Shown: positions 8,366 through 17,581, numbered from the stretch's first letter. The stretch: DNA of 64,000 nt from an uncultured Bacilli bacterium (GCA_910586295.1 CAJUGE010000011.1:34793-98792), one strand, 5' to 3'. Notes: generated from the sequence alone by a model not told the origin. Translations and numbers: made by a program.

Positions 8366-8692
8366 ATGAACGGAAGTTATTACAAGAATCCAATGTTTCC
8401 AATGGACACTATGTATGAAAGGGACACTGAAGCTCCAGGAGGCTTAAATGATTTAACTATGGAACAAAGTTACATAGAAAATATTCTTAGATTAAATAAA
8501 GGTAAAAAAGCTACAGTATATTTAAGCTTTACTGATTCAATCAACTGGCGAGATAAAATATTTACTGGAATTATAGAACAAGCAGGAAGAGATCATATAA
8601 TTTTAAGTGATCCAGTGACAGGTAAGTGGTATATGCTTCTAATGATATATTTAGATTATGTTGAATTTGATGAAAGAATAAATTATAAATAA
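8366..8692 (+). CDS. gerQ: Spore coat protein GerQ
   Basis: 108 aa. In Bacillus GerQ is an inner coat protein cross-linked by transglutaminase and needed to retain the cortex lytic enzyme CwlJ. The conserved core is unmistakable: MEQSYIENILRLNKGKK, then AGRDHIILSDPVTGKWYMLL and IYLDYVEFDE. The N-terminal extension (about 30 residues, Met/Pro/Tyr-rich) is shorter than in Bacillus. RBS TTAGGAGGAA precedes the ATG. Monocistronic, closed by a perfect hairpin. No cwlJ is in the window. Confidence 0.88.
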   Translation: MNGSYYKNPMFPMDTMYERDTEAPGGLNDLTMEQSYIENILRLNKGKKATVYLSFTDSINWRDKIFTGIIEQAGRDHIILSDPVTGKWYMLLMIYLDYVEFDERINYK

Positions 8693-8696
8693 AAGA

Positions 8697-8723
8697 TAGA
8701 CTCTACAAATCCAGTAGAGTCTA
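8697..8723 (+). terminator. Perfect 10-bp hairpin after gerQ
   Basis: TAGACTCTAC (8697-8706) and GTAGAGTCTA (8714-8723) enclose a 7-base loop. There is only a weak T-run, so it may be a processing or transcription-stop structure. Confidence 0.55.
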
Positions 8724-8761
8724 AATTATTATATTCTATTATTTCATCCTTAATCATGAAG

Positions 8762-8983
8762 TCAACTATATCTTCTCCTAAATCTTCTTATTATTTCAAA
8801 ATCTTTATCTTCTTCTACTACTCCAGTACTTTCTAAATTCAAATTAACTGTAATTATTGAGAAAACTTCATCTAAAATTTGATCTTCCAAATTCTTACTA
8901 ATGGTTTTCTCATTAAGCGTACAACTATTAATTATAGAAATCTCACTTAAATACTTATCAGATAAAGCAAAAAGTGTTTTCAC
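8762..8983 (-). pseudogene. Candidate small gene or remnant, unrecognised
   Basis: 73-aa open frame starting at a GTG without a clear ribosome binding site. The first 60 residues are acidic and plausible as protein. The end turns to Arg-rich sequence (FRRRYS), while the next frame continues as EDLGEDIVDFMIKDEIIEYN, suggesting a one-base frameshift near 8790 in a once longer protein that read into the gerQ hairpin. No family recognised. It may be chance. Confidence 0.25.
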
Positions 8984-9089
8984 TATGTACTTTGCTAAGT
9001 AGATAAAAAAGTTTGTAAAATATTGTAAAATCTTAAAACAAAATAATTATTTAAAGATTTTTAGAATATAATATGGTAGAATAAAAAAT

Positions 9090-10298
9090 ATGAAAAAGAT
9101 AGTATATTTAATTTTAACAATTATTTTAACCGTGCCACTAAGTATCCAAGCACTTGAAATAAATGGATTACACTCAAAAAACGTTATAATATATAATTTA
9201 GATGAAGATAAAGTTATATATGAAAAAAACTCAGAAGAAATAACAAGCATAGCAAGTCTAACTAAAATAATGACTACTATAGTATCTATCGAAAAAATAG
9301 AAAATCTAGATGAGAAAGTAACAATTACAGAAAAGATGCTTGCTAATGTTCCCTGGGATGCTTCCATTGCAGGACTTCAAGTTGGAGATACTTTAACATA
9401 TAAAGACTTATTATATGCTAGTATGCTTCCATCAGGAGCAGATGCAACAGATTCATTAGCAGTTAGCCTATTTGGTTCTATTGATGAAATGGTAAATAGA
9501 ATGAACTCTAAAGCAAACGAACTAGGCTTAGAAAATACAAGTTTTGTTAACACCACAGGTTATGATGCAAATGGACACCATTCTACAGCAAAAGACATTT
9601 TAATGCTCTTAAAATATGCACTTGAAAACGAAACTTTTAAAGAAATATATACTACAAAAACTTATACAACTTCAAATAATTTAAAATTAAATTCTACAGT
9701 GGTGGACTTTAATAAAAAATATAACTATGATTTATCATATATACAAGGAAGTAAAACTGGCTTCACAGATGAAGCTGGCCAATGTCTAGCTACATTATCA
9801 AAAATTGACGATACTAATATTATAACAATAACAATAAATGCACCATATGTATCAGGAAGCGCAAGGCATCTAATTGATATAACAAAATTACATGACACAC
9901 TTGAAGAAAACTACGAAAAAAGAATTTTTGTAGAAGAAGGAGAAACTATTAAAGAACTACCTACTAAATATGCCAAAGAGGAAACAGTACCAATCAATTC
10001 TCTAATAACTATCTCTAGATATATAGAAAAACCATACGATGAATCTAAGCTTGAAATAAAGTATAAAGGTGAAGAAGAAATTTCAAGTACAATAAAAAAA
10101 GGAACAGAAGTCGGAACTATACAAGTATTTTATGATGGAGAGTTACTTGAAGAAATGAAAGCAATAACTACTATAGAATTAAACTTTAGTGTATGGAATT
10201 ACTTAAAAGAAAACATAATTTATTACATTGGAGTAGTATTTCTAATAATAATAACACTCATAATAATAAAACCTAAGAAAAAGAAGAAAAGGGCATGA
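9090..10298 (+). CDS. D-alanyl-D-alanine carboxypeptidase (S11 family, DacA/DacF-like)
   Basis: 402 aa. Trims the terminal D-Ala of peptidoglycan pentapeptides outside the membrane. An N-terminal signal peptide (VYLILTIILTVPLSIQA) precedes the domain. The active-site motifs are SLTK (about residue 57), SGA in place of the usual SGN (LPSGADATDSLA), and SKTGFTDEAG. A beta-rich C-terminal domain and a final membrane anchor with a Lys-rich tail (IIIKPKKKKKRA) follow. The putative -10 TATAAT at 9067-9072 leaves only about ten bases of leader and no Shine-Dalgarno. Bacillus dacF is forespore-specific, but the sequence alone does not separate a spore role from a vegetative one. Confidence 0.88.
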   Translation: MKKIVYLILTIILTVPLSIQALEINGLHSKNVIIYNLDEDKVIYEKNSEEITSIASLTKIMTTIVSIEKIENLDEKVTITEKMLANVPWDASIAGLQVGDTLTYKDLLYASMLPSGADATDSLAVSLFGSIDEMVNRMNSKANELGLENTSFVNTTGYDANGHHSTAKDILMLLKYALENETFKEIYTTKTYTTSNNLKLNSTVVDFNKKYNYDLSYIQGSKTGFTDEAGQCLATLSKIDDTNIITITINAPYVSGSARHLIDITKLHDTLEENYEKRIFVEEGETIKELPTKYAKEETVPINSLITISRYIEKPYDESKLEIKYKGEEEISSTIKKGTEVGTIQVFYDGELLEEMKAITTIELNFSVWNYLKENIIYYIGVVFLIIITLIIIKPKKKKKRA

Positions 10299-10339
10299 TA
10301 TTAGTACCTGTCAAGTACTCACTAAATAAAAATATTAAT

Positions 10340-10770
10340 TAATTTGAATATTTAAGACGATATTGAACAAGTTATAAATATACAAGATTCTTTTGAATAC
10401 GTTCGTTGTTATACCAATGGACGTATTTTTTAATTTCAAAATTGACAAAGCCATTCATGTTTGAGTTGGAAAAACCAATTTTCTATAGGACAATTCTCCC
10501 AACAATGCACATGGTGTGACATACTTCTTTTAAATCCAGCTTTTCTGCAAGTTCTACGTATTCATAAGCAAAACATACTGCTCCTTGATTTGTATTTACT
10601 ATCGCTTCTTTTTGCGGATTCAAATCTTTAAAACTTTCTTTTATTAAATTTATATCATTGTTATTTGCTGTTGAAAGTGATACAATTTCATTGTTAAAGT
10701 AATCTTTTATAGCTGATAAATATAAAGTTCTGTCAGAACATTTTATATAGTTAACATCAGAAGAGCATAG
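10340..10770 (-). pseudogene. IS3-family OrfB (DDE integrase core), remnant
   Basis: Reading on from the deletion point gives DVNYIKCSDRTLYLSAIKD, then a KEAIVNTNQGAVCFAYEYVE block, then degenerate CWENCPIENWF-like sequence and WYNNERIQKNL. The catalytic Asp of the second motif (usually NTDQGAV) is Asn, the N-terminal third is absent and a stop lies near the third catalytic motif. It cannot encode an active transposase. Confidence 0.7.
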
Positions 10771-10994
10771 GATTTTTTTAATATATCAATATCCTCCAAT
10801 TCTACTTGATATTTCTTTTTACCACGATTATCAATTCCTAATCCTCCTTCATCATATTCTTGATTCCATCTACCTACTGTTCCCATACCAGAAATTCCAT
10901 ATTTATTATTTAGATATGAAATAGTAGCTCCATTTTTAACTTCTTTTTCAATCTTAACTTTTTGTTCTAAATTCCATTTTTTATGTTTTCCCAT
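10743..10994 (-). pseudogene. IS3-family OrfA, truncated by the internal deletion
   Basis: DNA-binding part of the transposase. ATG 10994 has AAGGAGG upstream. The helix-turn-helix region is intact (WNLEQKVKIEKEVKNGATISYLNNKYGIS). The frame leaves family-like sequence at ILKKSYALLM and stops, because the deletion joins it out of frame to orfB. Confidence 0.7.
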
Positions 10995-11133
10995 GAAAAA
11001 TACCTCCTTGATTCTTTCTGAATAAAATTTTATCATTCTTTTTATTTAGTGTGAACCTTAAAGGTATTATAATCTTAAAAGAACTTTTTGTTACTTATTT
11101 TATTCTATTTTACTAATTCCAAAACTCACGATT

Positions 11134-11162
11134 TTGCATTTTATAACATGATATGGTATAAT
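11134..11162 (+). promoter_or_regulatory. Promoter of rplI-dnaB
   Basis: TTGCAT at 11134-11139 and TATAAT at 11157-11162 with exactly 17 bases between; ATGG before the -10 adds an extended -10 TG. Confidence 0.6.
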
Positions 11163-11179
11163 TGTAAAACGGAGGACTT

Positions 11180-11623
11180 ATGAAAATTATACTAATAGAT
11201 AATGTAAAAGGAACCGGGAAAAAAGATGAAATAAAAGAAGTCAAAGATGGCTTTGCAAGTTTTCTCATAAAAGAAAAAAAGGCTGTACCTTACTCTAATA
11301 AAAGTAAAGAACTATTAGACACAGAATTAAAAGACAGAAAATTTCAAGAAGAATCATTAATTAAAGAAATGACAGACTTAAAAAATAAATTAGAGAAAAT
11401 GGAATTGAAATTTCAAGTAAATACGGGCAAAGAAGGACGTGTATTTGGTAGTATTAGTTCTAAACAAATTAGTGAAGAACTAATCAAGAAAAATATAAAA
11501 ATTGATAAAAAACTTATAAATGCAAATAACATAAATTGCCTAGGAACACACTTTGTAAAAATCAACTTACATAAAAAAGTCAATGCAGAACTAAAAGTAA
11601 CACTCCTAGGGGGTGAGTCCTAG
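11180..11623 (+). CDS. rplI: 50S ribosomal protein L9
   Basis: 147 aa, usual length. The N-terminal rRNA-binding signature is present (MKIILIDNVKGTGKKDEIKEVKDGFA with the lysine-rich YSNKSK segment), followed by the long connecting helix and the C-terminal domain (GKEGRVFGSISSKQI). RBS GGAGG lies 5 bases before the ATG. Its stop overlaps the dnaB start by one base. Confidence 0.95.
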   Translation: MKIILIDNVKGTGKKDEIKEVKDGFASFLIKEKKAVPYSNKSKELLDTELKDRKFQEESLIKEMTDLKNKLEKMELKFQVNTGKEGRVFGSISSKQISEELIKKNIKIDKKLINANNINCLGTHFVKINLHKKVNAELKVTLLGGES

Positions 11624-12972
11624 TGGCAAGAAAAGAACCACAAAACATTGAAGCAGAAATAAATGCCTTAGGCTGTGCATTTTTAAGTAAAAGTGCTTTA
11701 GATAAAGTTTGTGAAGAACTTCATAGTGATATGTTCTTTCTTGATACACATAAAAAAATATTTGAAGTACTACAAAAACTTAGAAGAGAAGACATAGCAA
11801 TTGATGTAACAACAGTATCAAACGAATTAGAAAAAGAAAAATCTTTAGGTACTATAGGTGGAATAGAATATATAACTGAAATAATTGATACAGTCGCAAC
11901 ACCAGCTAATATAGAATACTATATAAATATAATATTTGAAAAATATGTACTAAGGTCTCTAATAGCAAAATCAACAAAAATAATTGAAAATTGTTATGAA
12001 GAAAAAGAATCCTTAAACAACATCGTAGAAGAAGCAGAAAAGGACATCTTAAGTGTAAACAGCGAGAGAATGACAAAAGAAATTAAAACTATACAAGAAG
12101 TTTTAGACCAAGCTCAAGAGCAAATAGAATTTCTAGCAAAAAATGGTGGTGACATAACAGGTATAGCTACAGGCTTTCTTGACTTAGATAGACGTACAAC
12201 AGGATTTCACGAAAACGAACTAATAATATTAGCAGGACGTCCTGGTATGGGTAAAACATCTCTTGCACTTAACATTGCAGGAAATATGGCAATATTAGGT
12301 AAAAAATCAGTAGCATTCTTTACTCTAGAAATGCCTGCAATACAAATAGTAAATAAACTTTTTTCAGCAGTTGGACAAATAGAATCATTAAAACTAAGAA
12401 CAGGAAAACTTGACCATATGGACTGGAAGAAGTATAATGAAACTCTAAGTTTACTCGCAGACACAAAATTTTGGATAGACGATACTCCAGGAATTACTGT
12501 TTCAGAAATAAGAAGCAAATGTAGAAGACTTAAAAATAGCGAAAAAGGCTTAGATGCAATATTTATAGATTATCTTCAATTAATAAGTAGTTCTAGCAAG
12601 TATTCAGGACAAAGAACAAATGAAGTTAGTGAAATATCTAGAGATTTAAAAAAACTTGCTATGGAATTAGAAGTACCTGTAATCGCACTAGCACAGTTAT
12701 CTCGTGGTGTTGAAGCAAGAGAAGATAAAAGACCACTTATGAGCGACTTAAAAGAAAGTGGTTCAATCGAGCAAGATGCTGATATGGTAATGTTCATTTA
12801 TATTGATGATTACTATAAATTTAACGCAAAAGACAGACCAGACTTTTCACAAGTAGACTTAATAATATCAAAAAACAGAAGTGGAAGCCAAGGTACTGTA
12901 AATTTAGTTTTTGAAAGACCATATACAAATTTCAAAAACTGTTTAAAAAGTGAGGAAAATGAAGATGAGTAG
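11623..12972 (+). CDS. dnaB: Replicative DNA helicase
   Basis: 449 aa, hexameric 5'-3' helicase of the replication fork (called dnaC in Bacillus). N-terminal helical domain to about residue 150, then the RecA-like motor: Walker A GRPGMGKTSLALN (about residue 205), Walker B IFIDYLQLI (about 311), and the DLKESGSIEQDAD and KNRSGSQG blocks. The GTG start at 11623 gives MARKEPQNIEAE and has GGGGGTGAG upstream. The rplI-dnaB pairing matches Bacillus. Confidence 0.96.
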   Translation: MARKEPQNIEAEINALGCAFLSKSALDKVCEELHSDMFFLDTHKKIFEVLQKLRREDIAIDVTTVSNELEKEKSLGTIGGIEYITEIIDTVATPANIEYYINIIFEKYVLRSLIAKSTKIIENCYEEKESLNNIVEEAEKDILSVNSERMTKEIKTIQEVLDQAQEQIEFLAKNGGDITGIATGFLDLDRRTTGFHENELIILAGRPGMGKTSLALNIAGNMAILGKKSVAFFTLEMPAIQIVNKLFSAVGQIESLKLRTGKLDHMDWKKYNETLSLLADTKFWIDDTPGITVSEIRSKCRRLKNSEKGLDAIFIDYLQLISSSSKYSGQRTNEVSEISRDLKKLAMELEVPVIALAQLSRGVEAREDKRPLMSDLKESGSIEQDADMVMFIYIDDYYKFNAKDRPDFSQVDLIISKNRSGSQGTVNLVFERPYTNFKNCLKSEENEDE

Positions 12973-14446
12973 AAAAAGTATTTATTGGGGGTTTCTATTT
13001 TCAATAATACTGTCTAGTCTAGTGTTTATTCTAGGCTCAGAACGTAAGACTTTTACAAATTATCCAGTCACAGTCTATCAAGTGTATCTTAATGGAGAAA
13101 CTATAGGTGTGATAGAAGATGAAGAAAAACTATACAATCTAATAAATAAAGAACAAAAAAGTCTTAGAAATGAATTTAAAGTAAATAAAATATATGCTCC
13201 AATAGGACTTGAAACAACAAAACTAGTAACTTACGAGGGTTCAGTTGATTCAGTTGAAACAGTTTATGACAAAATAAAAGATGTCGAATCTTTCAGTGTA
13301 AAAGGTTATGAAATTACAATCGCACACAGTGAAGACAAAATACAAAAAATAAATGTTTTAAAAAAAGAAGATTTTGACACAGCTATAACAAACACAATTA
13401 AATCTTTCGTAGACGATGAAACTTATGAAAAATATTTAGCGAATGAACAAGAAGAAATAGTTGATACTGGAGAGACTCTAGAAAATATTTCTATAAAAGA
13501 AAATATTACAATAAAAGAAAAATATCTTAGTACAGATGATAAAATTTATAAAGATGCTAATGAACTAAGTCAATTCTTATTATTTGGAACAGACGAAATT
13601 CAAGGAATGCATACTGTAGAAGCAGGACAAACAATAAAAGAAATTGCTAACGAGTATGAACTAAACGTAAAAGAGTTTTTAATAGTTAATCCTGAAATAA
13701 AAAGCGAAACTGCCCTACTATACCCAGGACAAAAAGTAAATATTGGATTAGTTAACCCATTAATAAGCGTTGTAGTAGAAACAAACCGTGTAGTAGATGC
13801 AGAAGTAACATATCAAACAGAAACAGAATACGATAATAAAATTGTCATAGGAAAAAAATACACAAAGCAAGTTGGACAAAATGGTATGAGTCGTGTAAGA
13901 TATTATACAGAAACAATAAATGGAACTCCAACTCAAGTAATAAAAATGGATGAAGAAATATTAATTCCAGCAATAAATGAAATAGTAGTATATGGTGGAT
14001 TATCTACTCAATATATAGGAAATAATGGTAACTGGAGATGGCCTACACTAAAGCCTTACGTAATAACATCATACTTTGGATGGCGTACAGATCCATTTGA
14101 CGGAACACGTACTTTCCACCGAGGTTTAGATATATCAGGTACTGGTTATGGTTCGCCTATATACGCAGCACGTTCTGGATACATATCATCTATAGGTTAC
14201 AGGTCAGATATGGGTTATTATATAGACATAACTCACAAAGATTCAATGAATGAACAAAGTGATTTAAAAACAATTTACATGCATATGTCAGACTTTGCAG
14301 AAGGAATGGTAGATGGTACATACGTAGAAAAAGGCCAAATAATTGGATATATGGGTTCAACAGGAGCAAGTACAGGAACACACCTTGATTTCCGTATTGT
14401 TGTAAATGGAGAATACATAGATCCATTAAGTGTGGAATACGATTAA
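12965..14446 (+). CDS. LysM-G5-M23 domain cell-wall protein
   Basis: 493 aa, exported or membrane-anchored (YWGFLFSIILSSLVFILGS). The middle holds a LysM domain (MHTVEAGQTIKEIANEYE, about residues 215-265). A G5-like beta region follows (TETEYDNKIVIGKKYTKQVG, about 280-345), then a C-terminal M23 peptidase domain (about 365-485). In M23 the HxxxD is present (HRGLDISG) and so is the His of YMHMSDF, but the final HxH reads HLD (STGTHLDFRI), replacing one zinc ligand by Asp. ATG 12965 has AGGA 8 bases upstream and overlaps dnaB by 8 bases. It is a wall-remodelling enzyme or scaffold; activity is uncertain. Confidence 0.82.
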   Translation: MSRKSIYWGFLFSIILSSLVFILGSERKTFTNYPVTVYQVYLNGETIGVIEDEEKLYNLINKEQKSLRNEFKVNKIYAPIGLETTKLVTYEGSVDSVETVYDKIKDVESFSVKGYEITIAHSEDKIQKINVLKKEDFDTAITNTIKSFVDDETYEKYLANEQEEIVDTGETLENISIKENITIKEKYLSTDDKIYKDANELSQFLLFGTDEIQGMHTVEAGQTIKEIANEYELNVKEFLIVNPEIKSETALLYPGQKVNIGLVNPLISVVVETNRVVDAEVTYQTETEYDNKIVIGKKYTKQVGQNGMSRVRYYTETINGTPTQVIKMDEEILIPAINEIVVYGGLSTQYIGNNGNWRWPTLKPYVITSYFGWRTDPFDGTRTFHRGLDISGTGYGSPIYAARSGYISSIGYRSDMGYYIDITHKDSMNEQSDLKTIYMHMSDFAEGMVDGTYVEKGQIIGYMGSTGASTGTHLDFRIVVNGEYIDPLSVEYD

Positions 14447-14447
14447 T

Positions 14448-15206
14448 ATGAAAATAGTAGTATTAGGAAGTGGTTCAAAAGGAAACTCTACATTTATAGA
14501 CTTTGGAACAAAGAAAATTCTAATAGATGTAGGGTTTTCCTATAAACAAATAAAAGAAAGACTAGAATTAATAAAAGTTGATCCAAAAGAAATAGACGCC
14601 GTTTTCATAACTCATGACCATAGCGACCATACATATGGACTAAAAGTATTTCTAAAAAAGGTAAAACCATATCTTTACATAACAAAAGAAGTTGAACAGT
14701 ACATCTTAGAAGAACAGTATGAACAAAGTGTTTATCTAACAGATGAAATGTTTTTAGACGATATCTTTATTAAAGTTATTCCAACATCTCATGATGCTTT
14801 AACAGCAAACGGATATTTATTTGAATACAATAACGAAAACGTAGTATACCTAACAGACACAGGATACCTAAATCATAGAAACTTTATATATCTGAAAGAC
14901 AAAGAATATTACATATTTGAAAGTAACCATGACACTGAAAAACTAATAAATGGACCATACCCAGAATACTTACAACGAAGAATTTTAAGTGATAAAGGCC
15001 ACTTATCAAACGAATTATGTGCAGGATATCTATCTAGACTAATCGGACCTAACACAAAAAAAGTAATACTAGCTCACATATCAGAATCAAATAACGACCC
15101 CACTCTAGCATTAGAAACAAATCTTAAAATATTAAAAGAAAACGAAGTAGACTTTAAAAACTTAGAATGTGCATCACAAAATGAAATAACGAAGGTGAAC
15201 ATATGA
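14448..15206 (+). CDS. Metallo-beta-lactamase-fold hydrolase, YycJ/WalJ family
   Basis: 252 aa. The N-terminus VLGSGSKGNSTFIDFG is typical of YycJ. The zinc motif is THDHSDH (about residue 56), with later ligands in TSHDALTANGY, LTDTGY and ILAHISESNN. YycJ-type proteins are predicted single-strand exonuclease or processing enzymes of the cytosol. In Bacillus the gene precedes rlmH, as here, although the walRK two-component genes are absent from this position. ATG 14448 is preferred to the upstream GTG because it matches the family N-terminus. Confidence 0.85.
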   Translation: MKIVVLGSGSKGNSTFIDFGTKKILIDVGFSYKQIKERLELIKVDPKEIDAVFITHDHSDHTYGLKVFLKKVKPYLYITKEVEQYILEEQYEQSVYLTDEMFLDDIFIKVIPTSHDALTANGYLFEYNNENVVYLTDTGYLNHRNFIYLKDKEYYIFESNHDTEKLINGPYPEYLQRRILSDKGHLSNELCAGYLSRLIGPNTKKVILAHISESNNDPTLALETNLKILKENEVDFKNLECASQNEITKVNI

Positions 15207-15640
15207 TAAAAATAATAGTAGTTGGCAAACTCAAAGAAAAATATTTAGTTGAATTAGTCAATGATTACAAAACAAGAATAAACAAATATCATAAATTAGA
15301 AATAATAGAATTAAAAGATTCAAATATTCATGATGAAGCAAAAGAAATAACAAAACACATAAATAACAGAGACTATATAATTTCGACTTACATAAAAGGT
15401 GAATTACTCACTACCCTAGAATTTACAAAACTAATAAATGATAATCTAACTAATGGAAATTCTAACATAACGTTCATAATAGGTGGCTCAGAAGGGCTAG
15501 ATGAAGAAATATTAAATATTAGTAATAAATTAATGTCATTTTCTAAACTAACATTTCCTCATGGACTATTTAGAGGAATATTATTAGAACAAATATATCG
15601 TGCATTTAAAATAATGAATAATGAAACATACCATAAATAA
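15203..15640 (+). CDS. rlmH: 23S rRNA (pseudouridine-1915 N3)-methyltransferase
   Basis: 145 aa SPOUT-class enzyme acting on the 70S ribosome at helix 69. N-terminal IKIIVVGKLKEKYL; knotted SAM site with FIIGGSEGLDEE; C-terminal FRGILLEQIYRAFKI ending in the family hallmark YHK. The ATG overlaps the previous stop (ATGA) and has GAAGGTGA upstream. Bidirectional terminator follows. Confidence 0.95.
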   Translation: MIKIIVVGKLKEKYLVELVNDYKTRINKYHKLEIIELKDSNIHDEAKEITKHINNRDYIISTYIKGELLTTLEFTKLINDNLTNGNSNITFIIGGSEGLDEEILNISNKLMSFSKLTFPHGLFRGILLEQIYRAFKIMNNETYHK

Positions 15641-15668
15641 AGAGTTTGTAATTACGCACAAACTCTTT
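15639..15668. terminator. Bidirectional terminator between rlmH and the convergent orphan
   Basis: AAAGAGTTTGT (15639-15649) pairs perfectly with ACAAACTCTTT (15658-15668); A-run and T-run on the two sides allow use from both strands. Confidence 0.85.
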
Positions 15669-17581
15669 TAACTTACTTTTAATGTTCTTGCAAAATCTTC
15701 ACTTTCAGCTATAGTTATATCTAAACCATGTTTTTGCATTCTCTCAACATATGAATAGTAGTACTTCCTATCTATTAAATATATTGGAATATTTAATTCA
15801 CTAGCAGCCTTTAATTCAATATCGTTAATTCTATCAAAACATACTATATAACTTGGTTTTAACCTTTCATTTTCATTAACTCTTTTTAACAATATTTCAT
15901 TATATTTTCCATGCGGAGCACTTGTTCTGTTATTTATTTCAGCAGTTTTTGTAATAATATCATCTACTAAGCCTACTGTATTTATATTAGAACTAATTCC
16001 TTGATCTCTCATATTAAGATTGGAATTACCATCCAATTTTCTATTAGTACCTGCATCACCAATAAAAGTATACTTGATATTTTCTGGTGGAACATTATCA
16101 AAACCAAAAGTTATAGACGTTCCTCGACTATCTGATACACCATAAGTTATCATTGCCTTATCTGAAATAAGTGAAGTAGAAATAAAATTATTTCCACCAT
16201 TTATTTCATTAAATAACCTAGGGTTCTCAAGTATTTTCTCAGCAATATCATTATTAGAAGACATAGAATTAGAAATTACATTATGAACCAACATAGTAAA
16301 TGGATGTCCATTTAATTCATAAACATCAATATTTTTCCCATTACTATTTACTACACTATGCTTAGCAACATTCTCAATTTGACTAGTTTTCTCCAATAAA
16401 TTTTTACTAAACTGTTGCTTTACTAATTCGTTACCATCTCTCTCCATCTCAAAAATTAACTTTTCATAATTACGAACACTATCCTTATCAAGAGCCTGAG
16501 CGATACTAATAATTTCCTCATCACTAGCAGTATAAAGTTTATTGAGAAGTTCTAAAATTGTTTCATATTTTTCTTTAAACTCAAAAGATAACTGAGTTTT
16601 ATTAATAGTCTCCAAAAACAAAGGTAAATAATTCATATCTTTTCTTTCTATACCAAAATATTTGTTTAACACAAGTTCAGATTTATTATAATTTCCTATA
16701 CTAGCTTCTATTAAAGACTTACTCATATCTTCTAGGGAAACATTTCTAAACCAAACATACCTATCATAACTAACCAAGTCTTTAATAAGATCATAATTTC
16801 CATAAGAACAAATTTGGAATATCTTTTCAAACTCTTGACTATATAAAAAACTTGATTTTCTATATAATTCACTTAAAGTTTCTACACCAATATTTTGAAT
16901 AAACTCCATTGAAAACTGTTCCAAAGCAATAGTATTTCTATTACCCAAATCACTTTCAATAAATCTACGACTCTCAGAAATATTTTCATAAGTATATTTA
17001 AGTCCTTCAAAATAATCTTTCTCTACAATTTCACTAAGAATATCCATTTTCCTTCCAAATAACTCTAGAGTAGTCTTATCTCCAATATAAGGATTTTGAG
17101 AAATAACATTCCACATTTTATCTCCAAAAAATTTAACATTAATCTTATTTAAATCCACTTTGGGATTATTTTTCTTATACTGAAGTAACCTACTACCATA
17201 GCCTTTATCTATAACTTCACTGATATTATCACTAAAAATATCATAACCAATCAAGTTATATAACTCTATAAAATTTTCATCCTTAAAAACATTAATATTA
17301 CGTACTACCCTATTCTCAAAACCATTTTTTCTAATAAACTCAATATACTTAGAAGCATTATTAGACTTATGAAGTTCATAAACAGCATGCACATGAGATC
17401 TTATAACATCTTTATTAATTCCAGCTTTACTAAGATCGATAATAAACTCTCTAAACTCTTTCTTATACACACTAAGAAAATCCTTATTATCTAAAATTTC
17501 AGACAATAACTTATCATCTATACCTAAATCTCTTAATTCACGGTAATTTAAATTAAGTTTGGCCTTATTTAAAATATTCAT
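15668..17581 (-). CDS. Large orphan protein with ADP-ribosyltransferase-like C-terminal domain
   Basis: 637 aa, soluble, no signal peptide. Residues 1-400 are mostly helical, charged and without a recognised domain, but rich in Leu/Tyr/Phe and Ser/Glu like a repeat scaffold. From about residue 420 a different domain begins: GHPFTMLVH (His about 433), NNFISTSLISDKAM (Ser-Thr-Ser about 468), a glycine-rich GVSDSRGTSITFGF strand, and HGKYNEILLKR (Glu about 562). It ends with KPSYIVCFDRI and LNIPIYLIDRK strands. The His / STS / Glu order resembles ADP-ribosyltransferase folds, but that is inference. ATG 17581 is chosen because GAGGAGC is 7 bases upstream. Monocistronic and convergent with rlmH. 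Confidence 0.75.
   Translation of the reverse strand: MNILNKAKLNLNYRELRDLGIDDKLLSEILDNKDFLSVYKKEFREFIIDLSKAGINKDVIRSHVHAVYELHKSNNASKYIEFIRKNGFENRVVRNINVFKDENFIELYNLIGYDIFSDNISEVIDKGYGSRLLQYKKNNPKVDLNKINVKFFGDKMWNVISQNPYIGDKTTLELFGRKMDILSEIVEKDYFEGLKYTYENISESRRFIESDLGNRNTIALEQFSMEFIQNIGVETLSELYRKSSFLYSQEFEKIFQICSYGNYDLIKDLVSYDRYVWFRNVSLEDMSKSLIEASIGNYNKSELVLNKYFGIERKDMNYLPLFLETINKTQLSFEFKEKYETILELLNKLYTASDEEIISIAQALDKDSVRNYEKLIFEMERDGNELVKQQFSKNLLEKTSQIENVAKHSVVNSNGKNIDVYELNGHPFTMLVHNVISNSMSSNNDIAEKILENPRLFNEINGGNNFISTSLISDKAMITYGVSDSRGTSITFGFDNVPPENIKYTFIGDAGTNRKLDGNSNLNMRDQGISSNINTVGLVDDIITKTAEINNRTSAPHGKYNEILLKRVNENERLKPSYIVCFDRINDIELKAASELNIPIYLIDRKYYYSYVERMQKHGLDITIAESEDFARTLKVS

Larger units (their letters stand above)
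10305..11066 (-). mobile_element. Internally deleted IS3-family insertion sequence
   Basis: Imperfect terminal inverted repeats, about 23 of 28 bases matching, run from 10305-10332 and 11039-11066; both inner ends read TTTTTATTTAGTG. Between them lies an orfA whose C-terminus is joined to the middle of orfB, so several hundred bases are missing (762 bp here against about 1.2-1.5 kb for a complete element). Target-site duplication is not obvious. It sits between the carboxypeptidase and rplI. Confidence 0.75.
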
